DNA of 64,000 bases from Bin5 sp022821545 (GTDB taxonomy: Bacteria; Chloroflexota; Anaerolineae; Caldilineales; Caldilineaceae). Under the pieces are notes generated by a model. That model ran no database searches. It was given only the letters and a program-made list of their open reading frames with translations, and had not been told where the DNA came from. Positions 18,901-26,759 of this stretch are shown here, one piece after another; within the stretch, counting starts at the first letter, position 1; each line of letters starts with the position of its first letter. Made by a program: the position numbers and the translations under genes. The DNA is taken from positions 2,418,001 to 2,482,000 of the forward strand of contig CAXXLO010000002.1 of assembly GCA_963664085.2 (NCBI GenBank), read 5' to 3'.

Positions 18901-19787
18901 GCCCGGATGAGGCTATAGATAAACTGATTTCATTTGATCGGGGCCAGGCGGCGTTGGAATGCATCGCTTACCTACTGCGCCTCGACAGACCAATCAACCA
19001 CAATCTCGCGTGCAAAGCCCTCCTCGCAACGAAACCTGTCACACCTATACAGCATGAAAACATCGCCTATAATCTCAGCGAAATCATGAAAGAACTGCAA
19101 TCAAACCCGGACGTGCCTGTTGATACCCTCCTCAAGATCGAGTGGAAACATTTCAATCTATTCGATCATCACTTTGGCGTCTTACCAAAAACAATCGAAT
19201 CTCAGCTTTCAACTGACCCAGCGTACTTTAGCAAAGTAGTGGAAATATTTCATCGCTATAAGTCTGTCCCACCTGCCGAAAGAAGCTATGTGACTTCAAA
19301 TGAATCTGACATACGAGACAACGCTTTCCACATGTTTTGCCACCACTGGAAGTCAATACCAGGGACTGACTCTCGTAGCAGATTCCATCCTGCGAAGTTC
19401 AAGGAATGGTTGGACGAAGTGTATCGTCTCTGCGACTCTCCAGAACTCAGCGAAGAAGCGCAGTATTTTCTTGGAGAATCCTTTATCCACGCTCCCCCCG
19501 ACCCCGACGGGCTGTGGATTCATCGCGCGGTGGCTCAAGCGCTGAACGATAGCAATGCTCACGCAATGAGACACGCCTTTTTTATTGCCTTGCGCAACGC
19601 CAGAGGCGTCTACAGGGTTGAAGGGACAGGTGTACAAGAGCGAGAGCTAGCAGAGAGATTCCGGTCCAAAGCCGAACAATTACAAGCTGCCGGATTTCAC
19701 CGTTTTGCCAGCACCCTCTTCAGTGTTTCCGAAAGCTACGCCTCAGAAGCCGATGAAGCCATCAACAGGGATGAACTAGAGGACTAG
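15927..19787 (+). CDS. giant putative defence protein, restriction-endonuclease-like N-terminus
   Basis: 1286 residues from ATG 15927 (a TTG at 15900 would add nine). The N-terminal part has PGADGF (D58) then GVSFWEIGTG (E79, with G81 where Lys is expected) and a KATDDYRKCTKR tail. This resembles restriction-endonuclease-like domains at the front of large STAND-type defence proteins. Residues about 225-330 resemble an NTPase core, but the P-loop position reads RFPDQVVDF with no GK(T/S). The remaining 900 or so residues are acidic, Trp-rich helical repeats, likely a sensor or scaffold. No signal peptide or membrane helix. It is divergent from the ATPase-nuclease pair. Family name not known to me; the defence role is inferred. 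Confidence 0.55.
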   Translation: MSFAFVSENQLDNWVRSHSVEARSLIPTIIGQLVAKSCPNASERRFPSGDSIDQPGADGFLRDENGFPPFVPKGVSFWEIGTGPATRKATDDYRKCTKRICRSIRQDSTIVIVNPRSSVKEWRSTGNGDAQKRWVEERKSRKEWKDVKLIDGTIVADWLTEHPDIGRRLAKEIVGLPENHIETVDLRWKLLQSYGSPNPLKPDLFLGNRSNAIQRLKELLFGDKKELKLLTRFPDQVVDFVCAFVASLEKDNRVQVSSRILIISDPNVWSSVCEIYEEKNLILIADSSLDLSGDSAGRMIQKAIASGHAVIYDAPYGGPGSDLTYRLQDPRINDIYRSLTSVGYSDHKTRAITDKCGRNLNQVLRMLRNETSQPKWAQGEGSFDMVFALLIGSWNHNSSADREIIERLTGKDYIEWARTIQNVAGLRNPPVISRNGSWKFIPRFEGWHTLGRILDEDHLSKLLEAVTAAIRADKSLPGMRDAAQAQAFLEGIELEVSCELKKGLAESLAIIGSFPEIPDLLTKGSAERFVSRAVSEVLRNFGPEEWDSLDRILPLLAEASPIDFLNIVQESLEQEAPPFVNQVFPSRGWRSKPAIPYGLIWALESIAWDQDYLEKTCVLLGKLSETVMDSEKEDQALQSLARILFPLLPQTMAPSQYRMDVIQVLLKETPSAGWKLLPELFPKFSSIITVNYRPMWREFIRDDWEPVASSQRELVSQLEELSDLAVDLACIDFEKLGDERFIGLFSDLSTPAFHRVMRHLSSDDILRRTDGQRLNLWKKLAGLYHEHSGSADAWWSLNENEVQEIGRIVKSIAPRDPTVIHKIVFSNDIYLLIGDSDDWEVSNKEKWEESNKKKDELRQQTMKELLEFSNQEEVIDFAEDVEDSGIYGFYLAKFADSLTDQLLLPEKLNPDVTEKSGEFIEKYVGHRWYLKGWNWVAGLDHSTWTPAQAGRFLSWMPFTPETWERVVDWLGLNEVEYWSRTHARLPQDFEGSPDEAIDKLISFDRGQAALECIAYLLRLDRPINHNLACKALLATKPVTPIQHENIAYNLSEIMKELQSNPDVPVDTLLKIEWKHFNLFDHHFGVLPKTIESQLSTDPAYFSKVVEIFHRYKSVPPAERSYVTSNESDIRDNAFHMFCHHWKSIPGTDSRSRFHPAKFKEWLDEVYRLCDSPELSEEAQYFLGESFIHAPPDPDGLWIHRAVAQALNDSNAHAMRHAFFIALRNARGVYRVEGTGVQERELAERFRSKAEQLQAAGFHRFASTLFSVSESYASEADEAINRDELED

Positions 19788-19817
19788 GCCCAACAAAGAA
19801 AAGCACGGCCAGACGTA

Positions 19818-19926
19818 GTGGCCCAAAAAAAACTGGACCACAAGCTAAGGTGTATAATGGAGCGAACTGCCCAGCCTGTGGAGGGGCAGCACGATGGTCA
19901 GGAAACGGCGGCGACACAGGGCGTCC
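19818..19926 (+). mobile_element. IS3-like left-end relic with start of OrfA
   Basis: Shares identical blocks of 35 bases (AAAACTGGACCACAAGCTAA through TGTATAATGGAGC) and 19 bases (CCCAGCCTGTGGAGGGGCA) with the inverted relic at 40672-40742. It includes a TATAAT (19853-19858). An ATG at 19894 opens MVRKRRRHRAS, like the first residues of IS3-family OrfA. The element then stops abruptly. A deletion relic bordering the defence-like island. Confidence 0.6.
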
Positions 19927-20013
19927 CCGCCGTATTTTCTCCATTTCAGCCCCATCCATCACCGTGCGAACCGGATAGTCGTCGCCCATGGCCGGATTCT
20001 TGTCCTCGGCCAT
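19924..20013 (-). pseudogene. truncated 5' end of an unknown gene
   Basis: A GAGAGGGGATC stretch precedes an ATG at 20013 that opens MAEDKNPAMGDDYPVRTVMD and continues about 11 more residues until it meets the IS3-like relic. The rest of the gene is not in the window. The composition is that of a real N-terminus, but 30 residues are too few to identify. Confidence 0.3.
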
Positions 20014-20150
20014 GATCCCCTCTCTCCTCACCCTCTGCCGGTCTCTTGCCTCACTCTTCGGGCTGAGCCGACGCGAGGCGGCCTTTGGCGAAGACCGAAG
20101 CCCTCTGCAATCCCTGCGCACAGGCAACGGTTCATTGTTATTAGCGGTAT

Positions 20151-21149
20151 TTATTCATCGTTGTTGCCCTTATCACAGCCCAACGGATCGGTGCAGTGGT
20201 CCTGGCCGGGCGTGATGACGCCCCCGCCCGTGTTGCCCCCGCCCGTTTCCCCGCCCCCGTCATTCGAAAAATCCCCGTACGCCTGCAAATAAGCCGCCCC
20301 CTCCGCCGGCGCAACACACTCATAAACCCGCACCGGCCGCCCATGCACACCCTCCATGTTCACCGCCAGCGCAACACCAGCCTCCGCATACGCCGCCGGC
20401 GTAATCCACGCCCCAGCCGCAAACGGCCCGCAGCCGGTGGTCTCATCCTGAGCCGCCGCCATCTGCTGGTCCTTGGCGAGGCCCGAATCGGTCGTTGCGG
20501 CTTGCGTGTCTGCGGCTGGCCGGGCCGCGGCGGCCGGCTGGGTCTTTGCGGGGGCTGCGGCTGCGGCGCGTCCGGGGTTGGCAATCGTGGTGGTCACGGC
20601 GACGAGTGTGTTGCTGTGGGGATGGTAGAGCGCCAGCAGAACGTGGCCTGCGGGCATGGCGGCGGCGCCGGGTTCGCAGAAGATGTCTGTGCTGAGGCCG
20701 GCGAGGCGTTGGGTGTCGCACGACCCCAGGGGGGACTCCGCGGCGGTTTCGCTTGCGGGGAGGGGGGAGGCGAGGCCATGGTGTTCGATGAGGGCGGCGA
20801 GTGCGCCGGGCGCTTCCAGATCGGCGAGGCCGACGGCGGTCGGGTGTTGGACGTGGCGGAAGGGGTAGCGCGTTACGTCTGAGTGGGCGAGTCTGGCCGC
20901 GCCGTCGGCGTCAAGGTTGCGGTAGCGGACCCAGTCGGCGTCGTAGGTGTGGAATTTGAGCGCGACGACGCCTTCGAGCGCGCTTTCATCCTCGGTTACG
21001 TCATCAGCGGCGCTTTCATCATCGCTTGCGCTGGCCGCTGCGCTTTCAATGGCGGCTGCGCTTTCGCCGGGCGCGGGCAGGTCGATGGGGGCGCAGGCCG
21101 CCAACAGGAAGATGAGGGTCGATATGATTGCGATCGGTTTTGTGGTCAT
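20151..21149 (-). CDS. Ala-rich lipoprotein of unknown function
   Basis: 332 residues from the ATG at 21149, chosen because AAGGGGG lies eight bases upstream and the signal peptide then ends in a lipobox (FLLAACAP). A low-complexity Ala/Ser/Glu region follows. Then comes a folded part with the pattern HTYDADWVRYRNLDADGAARL, several Cys (GSCDTQ, DIFCEP, TGCGPF, YECV) that may form disulfides, and a Gly/Asn-rich C-terminal tail. Exported and anchored to the membrane. No family recognised. It is next to the IS3-like relic and not obviously in an operon. Confidence 0.6.
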   Translation of the reverse strand: MTTKPIAIISTLIFLLAACAPIDLPAPGESAAAIESAAASASDDESAADDVTEDESALEGVVALKFHTYDADWVRYRNLDADGAARLAHSDVTRYPFRHVQHPTAVGLADLEAPGALAALIEHHGLASPLPASETAAESPLGSCDTQRLAGLSTDIFCEPGAAAMPAGHVLLALYHPHSNTLVAVTTTIANPGRAAAAAPAKTQPAAAARPAADTQAATTDSGLAKDQQMAAAQDETTGCGPFAAGAWITPAAYAEAGVALAVNMEGVHGRPVRVYECVAPAEGAAYLQAYGDFSNDGGGETGGGNTGGGVITPGQDHCTDPLGCDKGNNDE

Positions 21150-21496
21150 GCTGGAACCCCCTTGATGGTAGTAACGAATGGATAGCTGCCACAGCAATAC
21201 CACAGGTTGATTTCCAGCAAGGGGGCGCAATACGCCCCACTCGTACACTACCGTCTGGAGACTATATGATATTGCTGTGGTACGCTTAGTTTACACGGCA
21301 AACAGAAATAACAGAGCGCTGCAATTCACCACTTAACTTTCAATCAAACTCCAAACTGCTGATTGCCATTGTATTTACGCCCCTTCGCGCCGCGTGCATC
21401 CCATATAGGGCTCAGGATTTAGAGGTTCCCCGCCCCTCGCCCCTGCTGTTCCCCCTTCCCTTCCCGAAAAATTGCCCACGACTTGGGCATCCGATT
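21150..21496. other. intergenic region with an 11-bp inverted repeat
   Basis: About 350 bases without a gene. CCACAGCAATA (21189-21199) and TATTGCTGTGG (21270-21280) are inverted copies in the upstream region of the lipoprotein gene. They could be paired operator half-sites or form a large loop. The rest is unremarkable. Confidence 0.4.
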
Positions 21497-22285
21497 CTAC
21501 TCTCGCACATAGAGACCGGCAGGTTCCAGCTCCTCGTCATCGTCCCCTTGAATCAGGGCCAGGGCCGCCATCGCCCCCCCGATCAAGCCGGCATGATTGC
21601 GCATCTGCGCCGCCACAATCGGCGCCCGCACGTCAATGTACTTGACATACTTCTCGATTCTCTTGCTTACACCTCCGCCAACAATAAACAGGTCCGGCGA
21701 AAGGAGAAATTCAACGGTCTGAAAATATCTGTTTAGGCGTTTCCCCCACTTCTTCCAGCTCAGCTGTTCCCGGTCTCTGGCGCTGTTCGCTGCCCGGCTC
21801 TCTGCGTTATACCCGTCAATCTCAAGGTGCCCGAACTCTGTATTCGGCGCCAGGTGTCCGTCCACAAACAGCGCCGAACCAATGCCTGTGCCCAATGTCA
21901 GCAGCACCACCACCCCGGGCTGGTCCCTGCCCGCGCCGAAGACCATCTCCGCAATGCCGGCCGCGTCAGCGTCGTTGACGATCGACGCCGGGCACCCTGT
22001 CACCCCCTCAAACAGCTTCGGCGCATCTGTGCCAATCCACGAGTCGTCCACATTAGCCGCCGTGCAGACGATGCCATTCCGAATCACCGCCGGAAACGTG
22101 CAGCCCATCGGGCCCGCCCATCCGAAGTGACGCACGATCTCCAACACCACCTCGGCTACCGCCTGCGGCGTTGACGGGTCCGGCGTCCCTATCCGGCGCC
22201 GCTTGGTGAGCAACGCTCCCGTTTCCGCGTCCACCACCGCGCCCTTAATGCCGCTGCCGCCTATATCAATGCCTAAGATGTCCAT
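21497..22285 (-). CDS. ppgK: polyphosphate glucokinase (ROK family)
   Basis: Phosphorylates glucose using polyphosphate and often ATP, in the cytoplasm. The 262-residue protein has the ROK phosphate-binding start DIGGSGIKGAVVD and catalytic NDADAAGIAE. It also has GTGIGSALF, EFGHLEIDG, and the basic SWKKWGKRLNRY segment, which distinguishes polyphosphate glucokinases from plain ROK glucokinases. Together with tal-pgi and rpiA it supplies glucose 6-phosphate entry. Same strand as the downstream-lying lipoprotein and the upstream oxidoreductase (about 100 bases away). Confidence 0.9.
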   Translation of the reverse strand: MDILGIDIGGSGIKGAVVDAETGALLTKRRRIGTPDPSTPQAVAEVVLEIVRHFGWAGPMGCTFPAVIRNGIVCTAANVDDSWIGTDAPKLFEGVTGCPASIVNDADAAGIAEMVFGAGRDQPGVVVLLTLGTGIGSALFVDGHLAPNTEFGHLEIDGYNAESRAANSARDREQLSWKKWGKRLNRYFQTVEFLLSPDLFIVGGGVSKRIEKYVKYIDVRAPIVAAQMRNHAGLIGGAMAALALIQGDDDEELEPAGLYVRE

Positions 22286-22387
22286 CTGGTCCTCCGTGGG
22301 CGGGGGGCTGACAGCTACTGGTCTGAACGGTTACGGTAAGTTTGCCTCGGATCTATCTCTGCTCATCAGGGCTGCGGCGCCGCCCTG

Positions 22388-23392
22388 TCACACGTGCCGC
22401 TCCACTCGCTGCAAAGTACCCGTCTGCGCCGATTCCAACATCGCCTCCACCACGGCCAGGTCCTGCAGCGCCTCCTGGGGAGAATTGCGGTGCGGTGTCC
22501 CGTCCCGTACCGCCGCGACGAACGCTGCCAGCTCCTCCCGCACGCTGATCACAACATTGAACGCCTGGCGCTCGCTCTCCCCGTCCCGCTCAATCACCAA
22601 CTCTCCCCGCGAGACCCGCAAGCTGCCTTCGCTCCCGCCAATATGGACCGCATCGGTTCCCAGCGAACTGCCCGCCGCATAGGTGATCAGATAGGAGCCA
22701 ACCACACCGCTGCTGAAGCGTAGCGCCGCGCTCATCGTATCCGCCGGCGGCAGGTCCTCCCGGTGCGCCGTCGTCAACGCACACACACTCTCTATCTCTC
22801 CCAGAAGAACGCGCAGACCGGCCGCATGATGCACGCCGCCGTCCAGCAGATAACCTCCCGGCAACTCGCCCGAATTCCGCCACGTCGATCCCATATAGTC
22901 GGCCTTAATCGGCAGCTGCAGCGACAGATCGCAGAACAAAGGCTGCCCGATCCGGCCTGCCTGCAACGCCCGCGCCGCCGCCTGAAAGGCCTCCTCGTAG
23001 CGCCAGTTCTCCCCCACCATCCACACCCGGTCACCGAAGGGCCGGCAAGCCGCGATCAAAGCCTGTCCCTCGGCGACAGTCTGCGCGATCGGCTTTTCAC
23101 TGAAAACATGCTTGCCCGCCGCCAGCGCCTGAAATACGACCTCCGGCAGCATCGGAATCGGCAGAACGATATCGACGGCCTCGACACTATCGTCCGCCAG
23201 CAGCATTCCAATATCCGTGTATATGTCAACGTCGTACGGGATCGATTCCGCCACCGTCTCGGCAGACGCCCGCGTGCGGCTGTACACGGCCGCAATCTCC
23301 ACCGCGTCTCCCAGCTCCAGCAAAGAGGGCGCGTGCGCTTTCCGCACAAAGGCGCCGGCTCCGATCAGAGCAATTCGAACCGGTCTGCCCAT
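22388..23392 (-). CDS. Gfo/Idh/MocA family oxidoreductase
   Basis: A 334-residue NAD(P)-dependent sugar or inositol-type dehydrogenase. The Rossmann start IALIGAGAFVRKAH and the EKPIAQTV motif (catalytic Lys of the E-K-P signature) are clear. The C-terminal beta-sheet domain includes the LLDGGVHHAAGLR segment with the usual active-site Asp/His. The substrate cannot be read from sequence. It is transcribed away from the phosphorylase-like gene, with a palindromic candidate operator between them. Confidence 0.88.
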   Translation of the reverse strand: MGRPVRIALIGAGAFVRKAHAPSLLELGDAVEIAAVYSRTRASAETVAESIPYDVDIYTDIGMLLADDSVEAVDIVLPIPMLPEVVFQALAAGKHVFSEKPIAQTVAEGQALIAACRPFGDRVWMVGENWRYEEAFQAAARALQAGRIGQPLFCDLSLQLPIKADYMGSTWRNSGELPGGYLLDGGVHHAAGLRVLLGEIESVCALTTAHREDLPPADTMSAALRFSSGVVGSYLITYAAGSSLGTDAVHIGGSEGSLRVSRGELVIERDGESERQAFNVVISVREELAAFVAAVRDGTPHRNSPQEALQDLAVVEAMLESAQTGTLQRVERHV

Positions 23393-23412
23393 CCACTTTC
23401 TCCGATCACCTT

Positions 23413-23429
23413 GACAAATCCAATTTGTC
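23413..23429. promoter_or_regulatory. palindromic operator candidate
   Basis: GACAAAT-cca-ATTTGTC, a perfect 7-bp inverted repeat with a three-base centre, 21 bases before the divergent oxidoreductase start and about 63 before the phosphorylase-like start. Size and position suit a dimeric repressor site. Confidence 0.45.
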
Positions 23430-23491
23430 CAACCGTTTTGCTATCGCTGGCATCTGATGCTATCGTGGACGCAGATAGAGCCTACCGCAGG

Positions 23492-24349
23492 ATGAGGATC
23501 AACTGGTCTCATTATATCACACTGCATATCACACCGCGCCCGGAAAAAAAGTTGAATTCACTGCTCCTTCTGCTGGCCGTCCCGCTTCCACCCCAGTCGC
23601 TGGAGGCCGTCGGTCCGCTCATCGAAGAACGCCGGGTCGATACCCCTTACGGGACCGTCGGCCCCCTCGCCCGGCGCGGCCGCCCCGGCTCGCCGCCGGT
23701 CTGGATTCAGCCCTACTACGGCCTCCCCTCCCGCACCGATCCCAGGGCCACGATCCAGGCCGCGCAGACACTTCACGTCAGCCGCATCGTCGCCTGCGAT
23801 AGTGTTGTCGCAGTCAATCCTGTCTTGGCCCAGGGCCACCCGTTCCTGATCACCGACTATATCGACTTCACGCGCCATCAACCCCAGACATTCTACGAAA
23901 ACGAAGGCGCCGGCGGCCTCAGCCAGACCCCCGCTGTCTGCCCCCGTCTGACCCAGGCCCTGTCGCACATCCTGCCCATGGCCCCGGGCGGCGTCTACCT
24001 CGGCGTCGACGGCCCCAGGCGTGAAACCGCCGCCGAGGCCCGCATGTTCCGCAACTGGGGCGCCGACGTCATCGGCCAGAATCTCGTCCCGGAGATCGCG
24101 CTTGCCCGCGAGTTGGGCCTCTGCTTTGCCGGACTGGCGCTCGTTGAGGAAATCAGCGCCGAATTCCCAACCGCGCCCGCCCAAGAAGACGACTTCAGCG
24201 GGCTGGAAGCCGTCGTGCAGACGCTATCCGCTCTCGCCCAACAGATCGACCCGAACTCCCCCTGCGACTGCCGCGGGCGCCTCGACCCGCGCCAAGCTGC
24301 CGGGCCCGGCGCCGCAGCGCAACATCCCCCTCCCCTCCCCTGCAAATGA
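23492..24349 (+). CDS. divergent MTA/purine nucleoside phosphorylase-like protein
   Basis: About 285 residues. The middle matches the nucleoside phosphorylase fold of MTAP type: TPYGTVGPL, LPSRTDPRATIQAAQTLHVSRIVA, then LITDYIDFTRHQPQTFYE and GGVYLGVDGPRRETAAEARMFRNWGADVIGQN. This last is the family signature near the substrate Glu/Met. The N-terminus lacks the usual GxIGGSG phosphate loop, and the last 30 residues are Pro/Ala-rich. The start is uncertain: ATG 23492 has only a close-set GCAGG. Its TGA overlaps the next gene's ATG, so the two are co-translated. Salvage of methylthioadenosine or nucleosides is likely; loss of the N-terminal loop makes activity uncertain. Confidence 0.65.
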   Translation: MRINWSHYITLHITPRPEKKLNSLLLLLAVPLPPQSLEAVGPLIEERRVDTPYGTVGPLARRGRPGSPPVWIQPYYGLPSRTDPRATIQAAQTLHVSRIVACDSVVAVNPVLAQGHPFLITDYIDFTRHQPQTFYENEGAGGLSQTPAVCPRLTQALSHILPMAPGGVYLGVDGPRRETAAEARMFRNWGADVIGQNLVPEIALARELGLCFAGLALVEEISAEFPTAPAQEDDFSGLEAVVQTLSALAQQIDPNSPCDCRGRLDPRQAAGPGAAAQHPPPLPCK

Positions 24350-25032
24350 AAATCTCCCAGCTCTATGACCAGTTGGAACTGTATAGCGAAGGCGACCCCC
24401 CTTCCCACTCGCTCTTCGTCCTCGCCCGCCTGCTCGGCGTCCCTGACAGACTCCTGATCATCGATCCCCCGCATGACGTCGCAACCCGCTTCGACGTCGC
24501 CGAAGAAACCGCCGCGCTCTTTACCTCCGCCGCCCGCGACGTCGGTCTGCCGCTCGTCCAGACCCGGCCCGGCGGCGTCGCCCACATCAACGTTGGCCGC
24601 CATCTGTTGGACATCTACTCCCAGCGGCACGCCAACCTCGTCTGTTTTCCGGCTTTGGGGATACTCTGTGGAGGCGTTTTCGGCAGCGACCTGGCGCTGC
24701 CCGAACTCGGAGAGGGCTCTGACGGCGAGGATGAGATTGAGAGCCTGCGCCTTCTGGCGCGTCTGGTCAAAGAACGTCGTCTCCAGCTATACATCCCCCG
24801 CGCCGGTTCCGTATCGTCCGACAAAGTCGAAGTGATGGGACGGCTGGCTGCCGACGTCGCCTACATCCACGGCCTGCGCCGCACCATCTCCCAGGCCGCC
24901 GCCGCAAACGAATTCTGGAGTCATTCAGAAGAGATAGCGGAAAAGCTCCTGCCCGAAAATCGCCGTACGCCCACCGCCGTAACCACCCACCGCCAAAACA
25001 TCGAGCGCCTCTATAACGCAATCCTGACGTGA
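24346..25032 (+). CDS. conserved hypothetical protein, partner of the phosphorylase-like gene
   Basis: 228 residues, start overlapping the preceding stop (ATGA). The order of elements recalls a metallo-beta-lactamase core: a strand ending in LLIIDPPHD, GGVAHINVGRHLLDIYSQRHANLVCF, ILCGGVFGSD, then YIPRAGS. The HxHxDH metal motif is absent, so if it is that fold it is degenerate. The C-terminal third is helical. Function unknown; the tight coupling suggests a role with the upstream enzyme. Confidence 0.5.
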   Translation: MKISQLYDQLELYSEGDPPSHSLFVLARLLGVPDRLLIIDPPHDVATRFDVAEETAALFTSAARDVGLPLVQTRPGGVAHINVGRHLLDIYSQRHANLVCFPALGILCGGVFGSDLALPELGEGSDGEDEIESLRLLARLVKERRLQLYIPRAGSVSSDKVEVMGRLAADVAYIHGLRRTISQAAAANEFWSHSEEIAEKLLPENRRTPTAVTTHRQNIERLYNAILT

Positions 25033-25054
25033 GAAGTAGCTTCAGCCATTACCC

Positions 25055-26143
25055 TCACTCCGACCCGCCCCCGAACAGACTCCTCTGCTCCGGCGCATCC
25101 CTGTATACCGCGCCGATGTGCTCGTATGCCGCCTTCGTGGCCATGCGCCCGCGCGGCGTGCGGTCCAGAAACCCCAGCTGTAGCAGATAAGGCTCTACCA
25201 CATCCATAATAGTGTCGTCCTCTTCACTGATGCTGGCCGCCAGCGTCCCAAGCCCTACAGGGCCGCCGCCGAACTTGCTGACAATCGCATCCAGCACCCG
25301 CCGGTCCAGGTCGTCCAGCCCCAGATGGTCGATCTCATTCACCGCCAGCGCCTCACCGGCCAGCGTCACGCTGATCTTCCCATCTCCCCGCACCTGCGCA
25401 TAGTCCCGCACCCGCCGCAGCAGCCGCAACGCCACCCGCGGCGTACCTCTGGAACGCCGTGCAATCTCCGCCGCCCCTTCGTCGTCGATGACCGTCTCCA
25501 GCATTGCCGCCGCCCGCAAAATAATCGTCTCCAGCGCCTCCCGACCGTAGAAGTCAAAGCGCTCCACAACCCCGAACCGGGCGCGCAGCGGCGCCGTCAT
25601 CAACGCCAGGCGCGTCGTCGCGCCGATCACCGTGAACCTCGGCAGCTTCAGCCGGATGCTGCGCGCGCTCGGGCCGCTCCCGACCGTGATGTCCAGCACA
25701 AAGTCCTCCATCGCAGGGTACAGAATCTCCTCCACCACGCGTCCCAGGCGGTGTATCTCATCGATAAAGAGAATATCCCCCTTGCGCAGATTCGTGACTA
25801 TCGCCGCCAGGTCTCCTGCCTTCTCGATCGCCGGTCCCGAAGTCGGCTTCAGATTGCCCTGAATCTCATGCGCGAGAATATGGCTGAGCGTAGTCTTGCC
25901 CAGCCCCGGCGGCCCGTACAGGAGCACGTGGTCGAGCGCCTCGCCCCTTTGACGCGCCGCCTCGACCAGAATCCGCATCTTCTCCCGCAACTTCTCCTGG
26001 CCCACCATTTCGTCCAGGCTCTTGGGCCGCAACGCGTAGTCGACGCGGCCATCGTCGGCCTGTCTCTCCCCCGACACCTCCCTCCTCGTCGGTCCGGAGG
26101 CCCTTGGGACGTCTGCCCGCGTCACGCCGCCTTCATCGGCCAT
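25055..26143 (-). CDS. ruvB: Holliday junction branch-migration helicase RuvB
   Basis: Hexameric AAA+ motor that drives branch migration with RuvA. The 362-residue protein has Walker A GPPGLGKTT, Walker B ILFIDEIHRL, the sensor/arginine segment GSGPSARSIRLKLPRF and GATTRLALMTAPLRARFG. Its C-terminal winged helix includes TPRGR. A 30-residue polar N-terminal extension precedes the usual YALRPKSLDEMVGQ start. It is convergent with the preceding gene (22 bases between) and divergent from the DksA-type gene. ruvA and ruvC are not in the window. Confidence 0.96.
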   Translation of the reverse strand: MADEGGVTRADVPRASGPTRREVSGERQADDGRVDYALRPKSLDEMVGQEKLREKMRILVEAARQRGEALDHVLLYGPPGLGKTTLSHILAHEIQGNLKPTSGPAIEKAGDLAAIVTNLRKGDILFIDEIHRLGRVVEEILYPAMEDFVLDITVGSGPSARSIRLKLPRFTVIGATTRLALMTAPLRARFGVVERFDFYGREALETIILRAAAMLETVIDDEGAAEIARRSRGTPRVALRLLRRVRDYAQVRGDGKISVTLAGEALAVNEIDHLGLDDLDRRVLDAIVSKFGGGPVGLGTLAASISEEDDTIMDVVEPYLLQLGFLDRTPRGRMATKAAYEHIGAVYRDAPEQRSLFGGGSE

Positions 26144-26254
26144 TGTGTCTTATCCATCAAATAAGGAAGAACGATTGTGCTACAAATTATATGCCAGTTG
26201 GTCAAAGGGAACAAAACAGCCCAAAATTCCCCGTCCTTTTTTACCCAGATTCCC

Positions 26255-26283
26255 TTGACGGAAAGCATAAAAGCTGATATAAC
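26255..26283 (+). promoter_or_regulatory. sigma-70-type promoter
   Basis: TTGACG (26255-26260), 17-base spacer, TATAAC (26278-26283), about 45 bases before the DksA-type gene. Confidence 0.65.
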
Positions 26284-26328
26284 ATCTCCCACATTTTCTG
26301 CCTTAACCGTTAATTAGAGGAATCCGTC

Positions 26329-26706
26329 ATGCCGAAGAAGGCTACTAAAGACCGCAAACGACTGTTGGCAAACCTTAAACAGGTCAATGAAGAACTGGCT
26401 CATCTGCGTAACATGATGCAAGGCGAGGTAGATGTCGAACTGGACGAAGGCGACACAGAAATCGTCGAACGGGAGAAGACCGCCGCCCTGATCACCGTGC
26501 TGGAGCGGCGTCAGCAGGACATTGAACATGCCTTGCGCGTCATCGAGTTGGGGCAGTACGGTATCTGCGAACGCTGTGGTGGACAAATCCAAAAGGAGCG
26601 CCTGGAAGTTAAGCCCGACGCAACCCTCTGCATGACCTGCCAGCGAGAAGTCGAATCGATCAACCGCCGCAACCGCACGCCGCGTACCGCGCCGGCCCGC
26701 TGGTAG
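26329..26706 (+). CDS. DksA/TraR-type zinc-finger protein
   Basis: 125 residues. An N-terminal coiled coil (about 8-75, with the acidic tip DELDEGDTE region) is followed by a four-Cys zinc finger, C80-x2-C83 … C101-x2-C104. This is the layout of DksA/TraR/YteA proteins that insert into the RNA polymerase secondary channel. The coiled-coil tip lacks an obvious DxxDxA motif, so it is nearer the YteA-like group than classical DksA. Transcribed from the promoter at 26255; upp follows 53 bases later and may be cotranscribed. Confidence 0.85.
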   Translation: MPKKATKDRKRLLANLKQVNEELAHLRNMMQGEVDVELDEGDTEIVEREKTAALITVLERRQQDIEHALRVIELGQYGICERCGGQIQKERLEVKPDATLCMTCQREVESINRRNRTPRTAPARW

Positions 26707-26759
26707 CGCAAGACTGCCTGGTAGGTAGCTCAGGAATACCGGTCAGACAAGGAACCTGT

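Noticed and set aside
19894..20292. 132-residue plus-strand frame starting MVRKRRRH
   Set aside because: Only the first eleven codons resemble IS3 OrfA; the rest is read-through into unrelated DNA antisense to other features.
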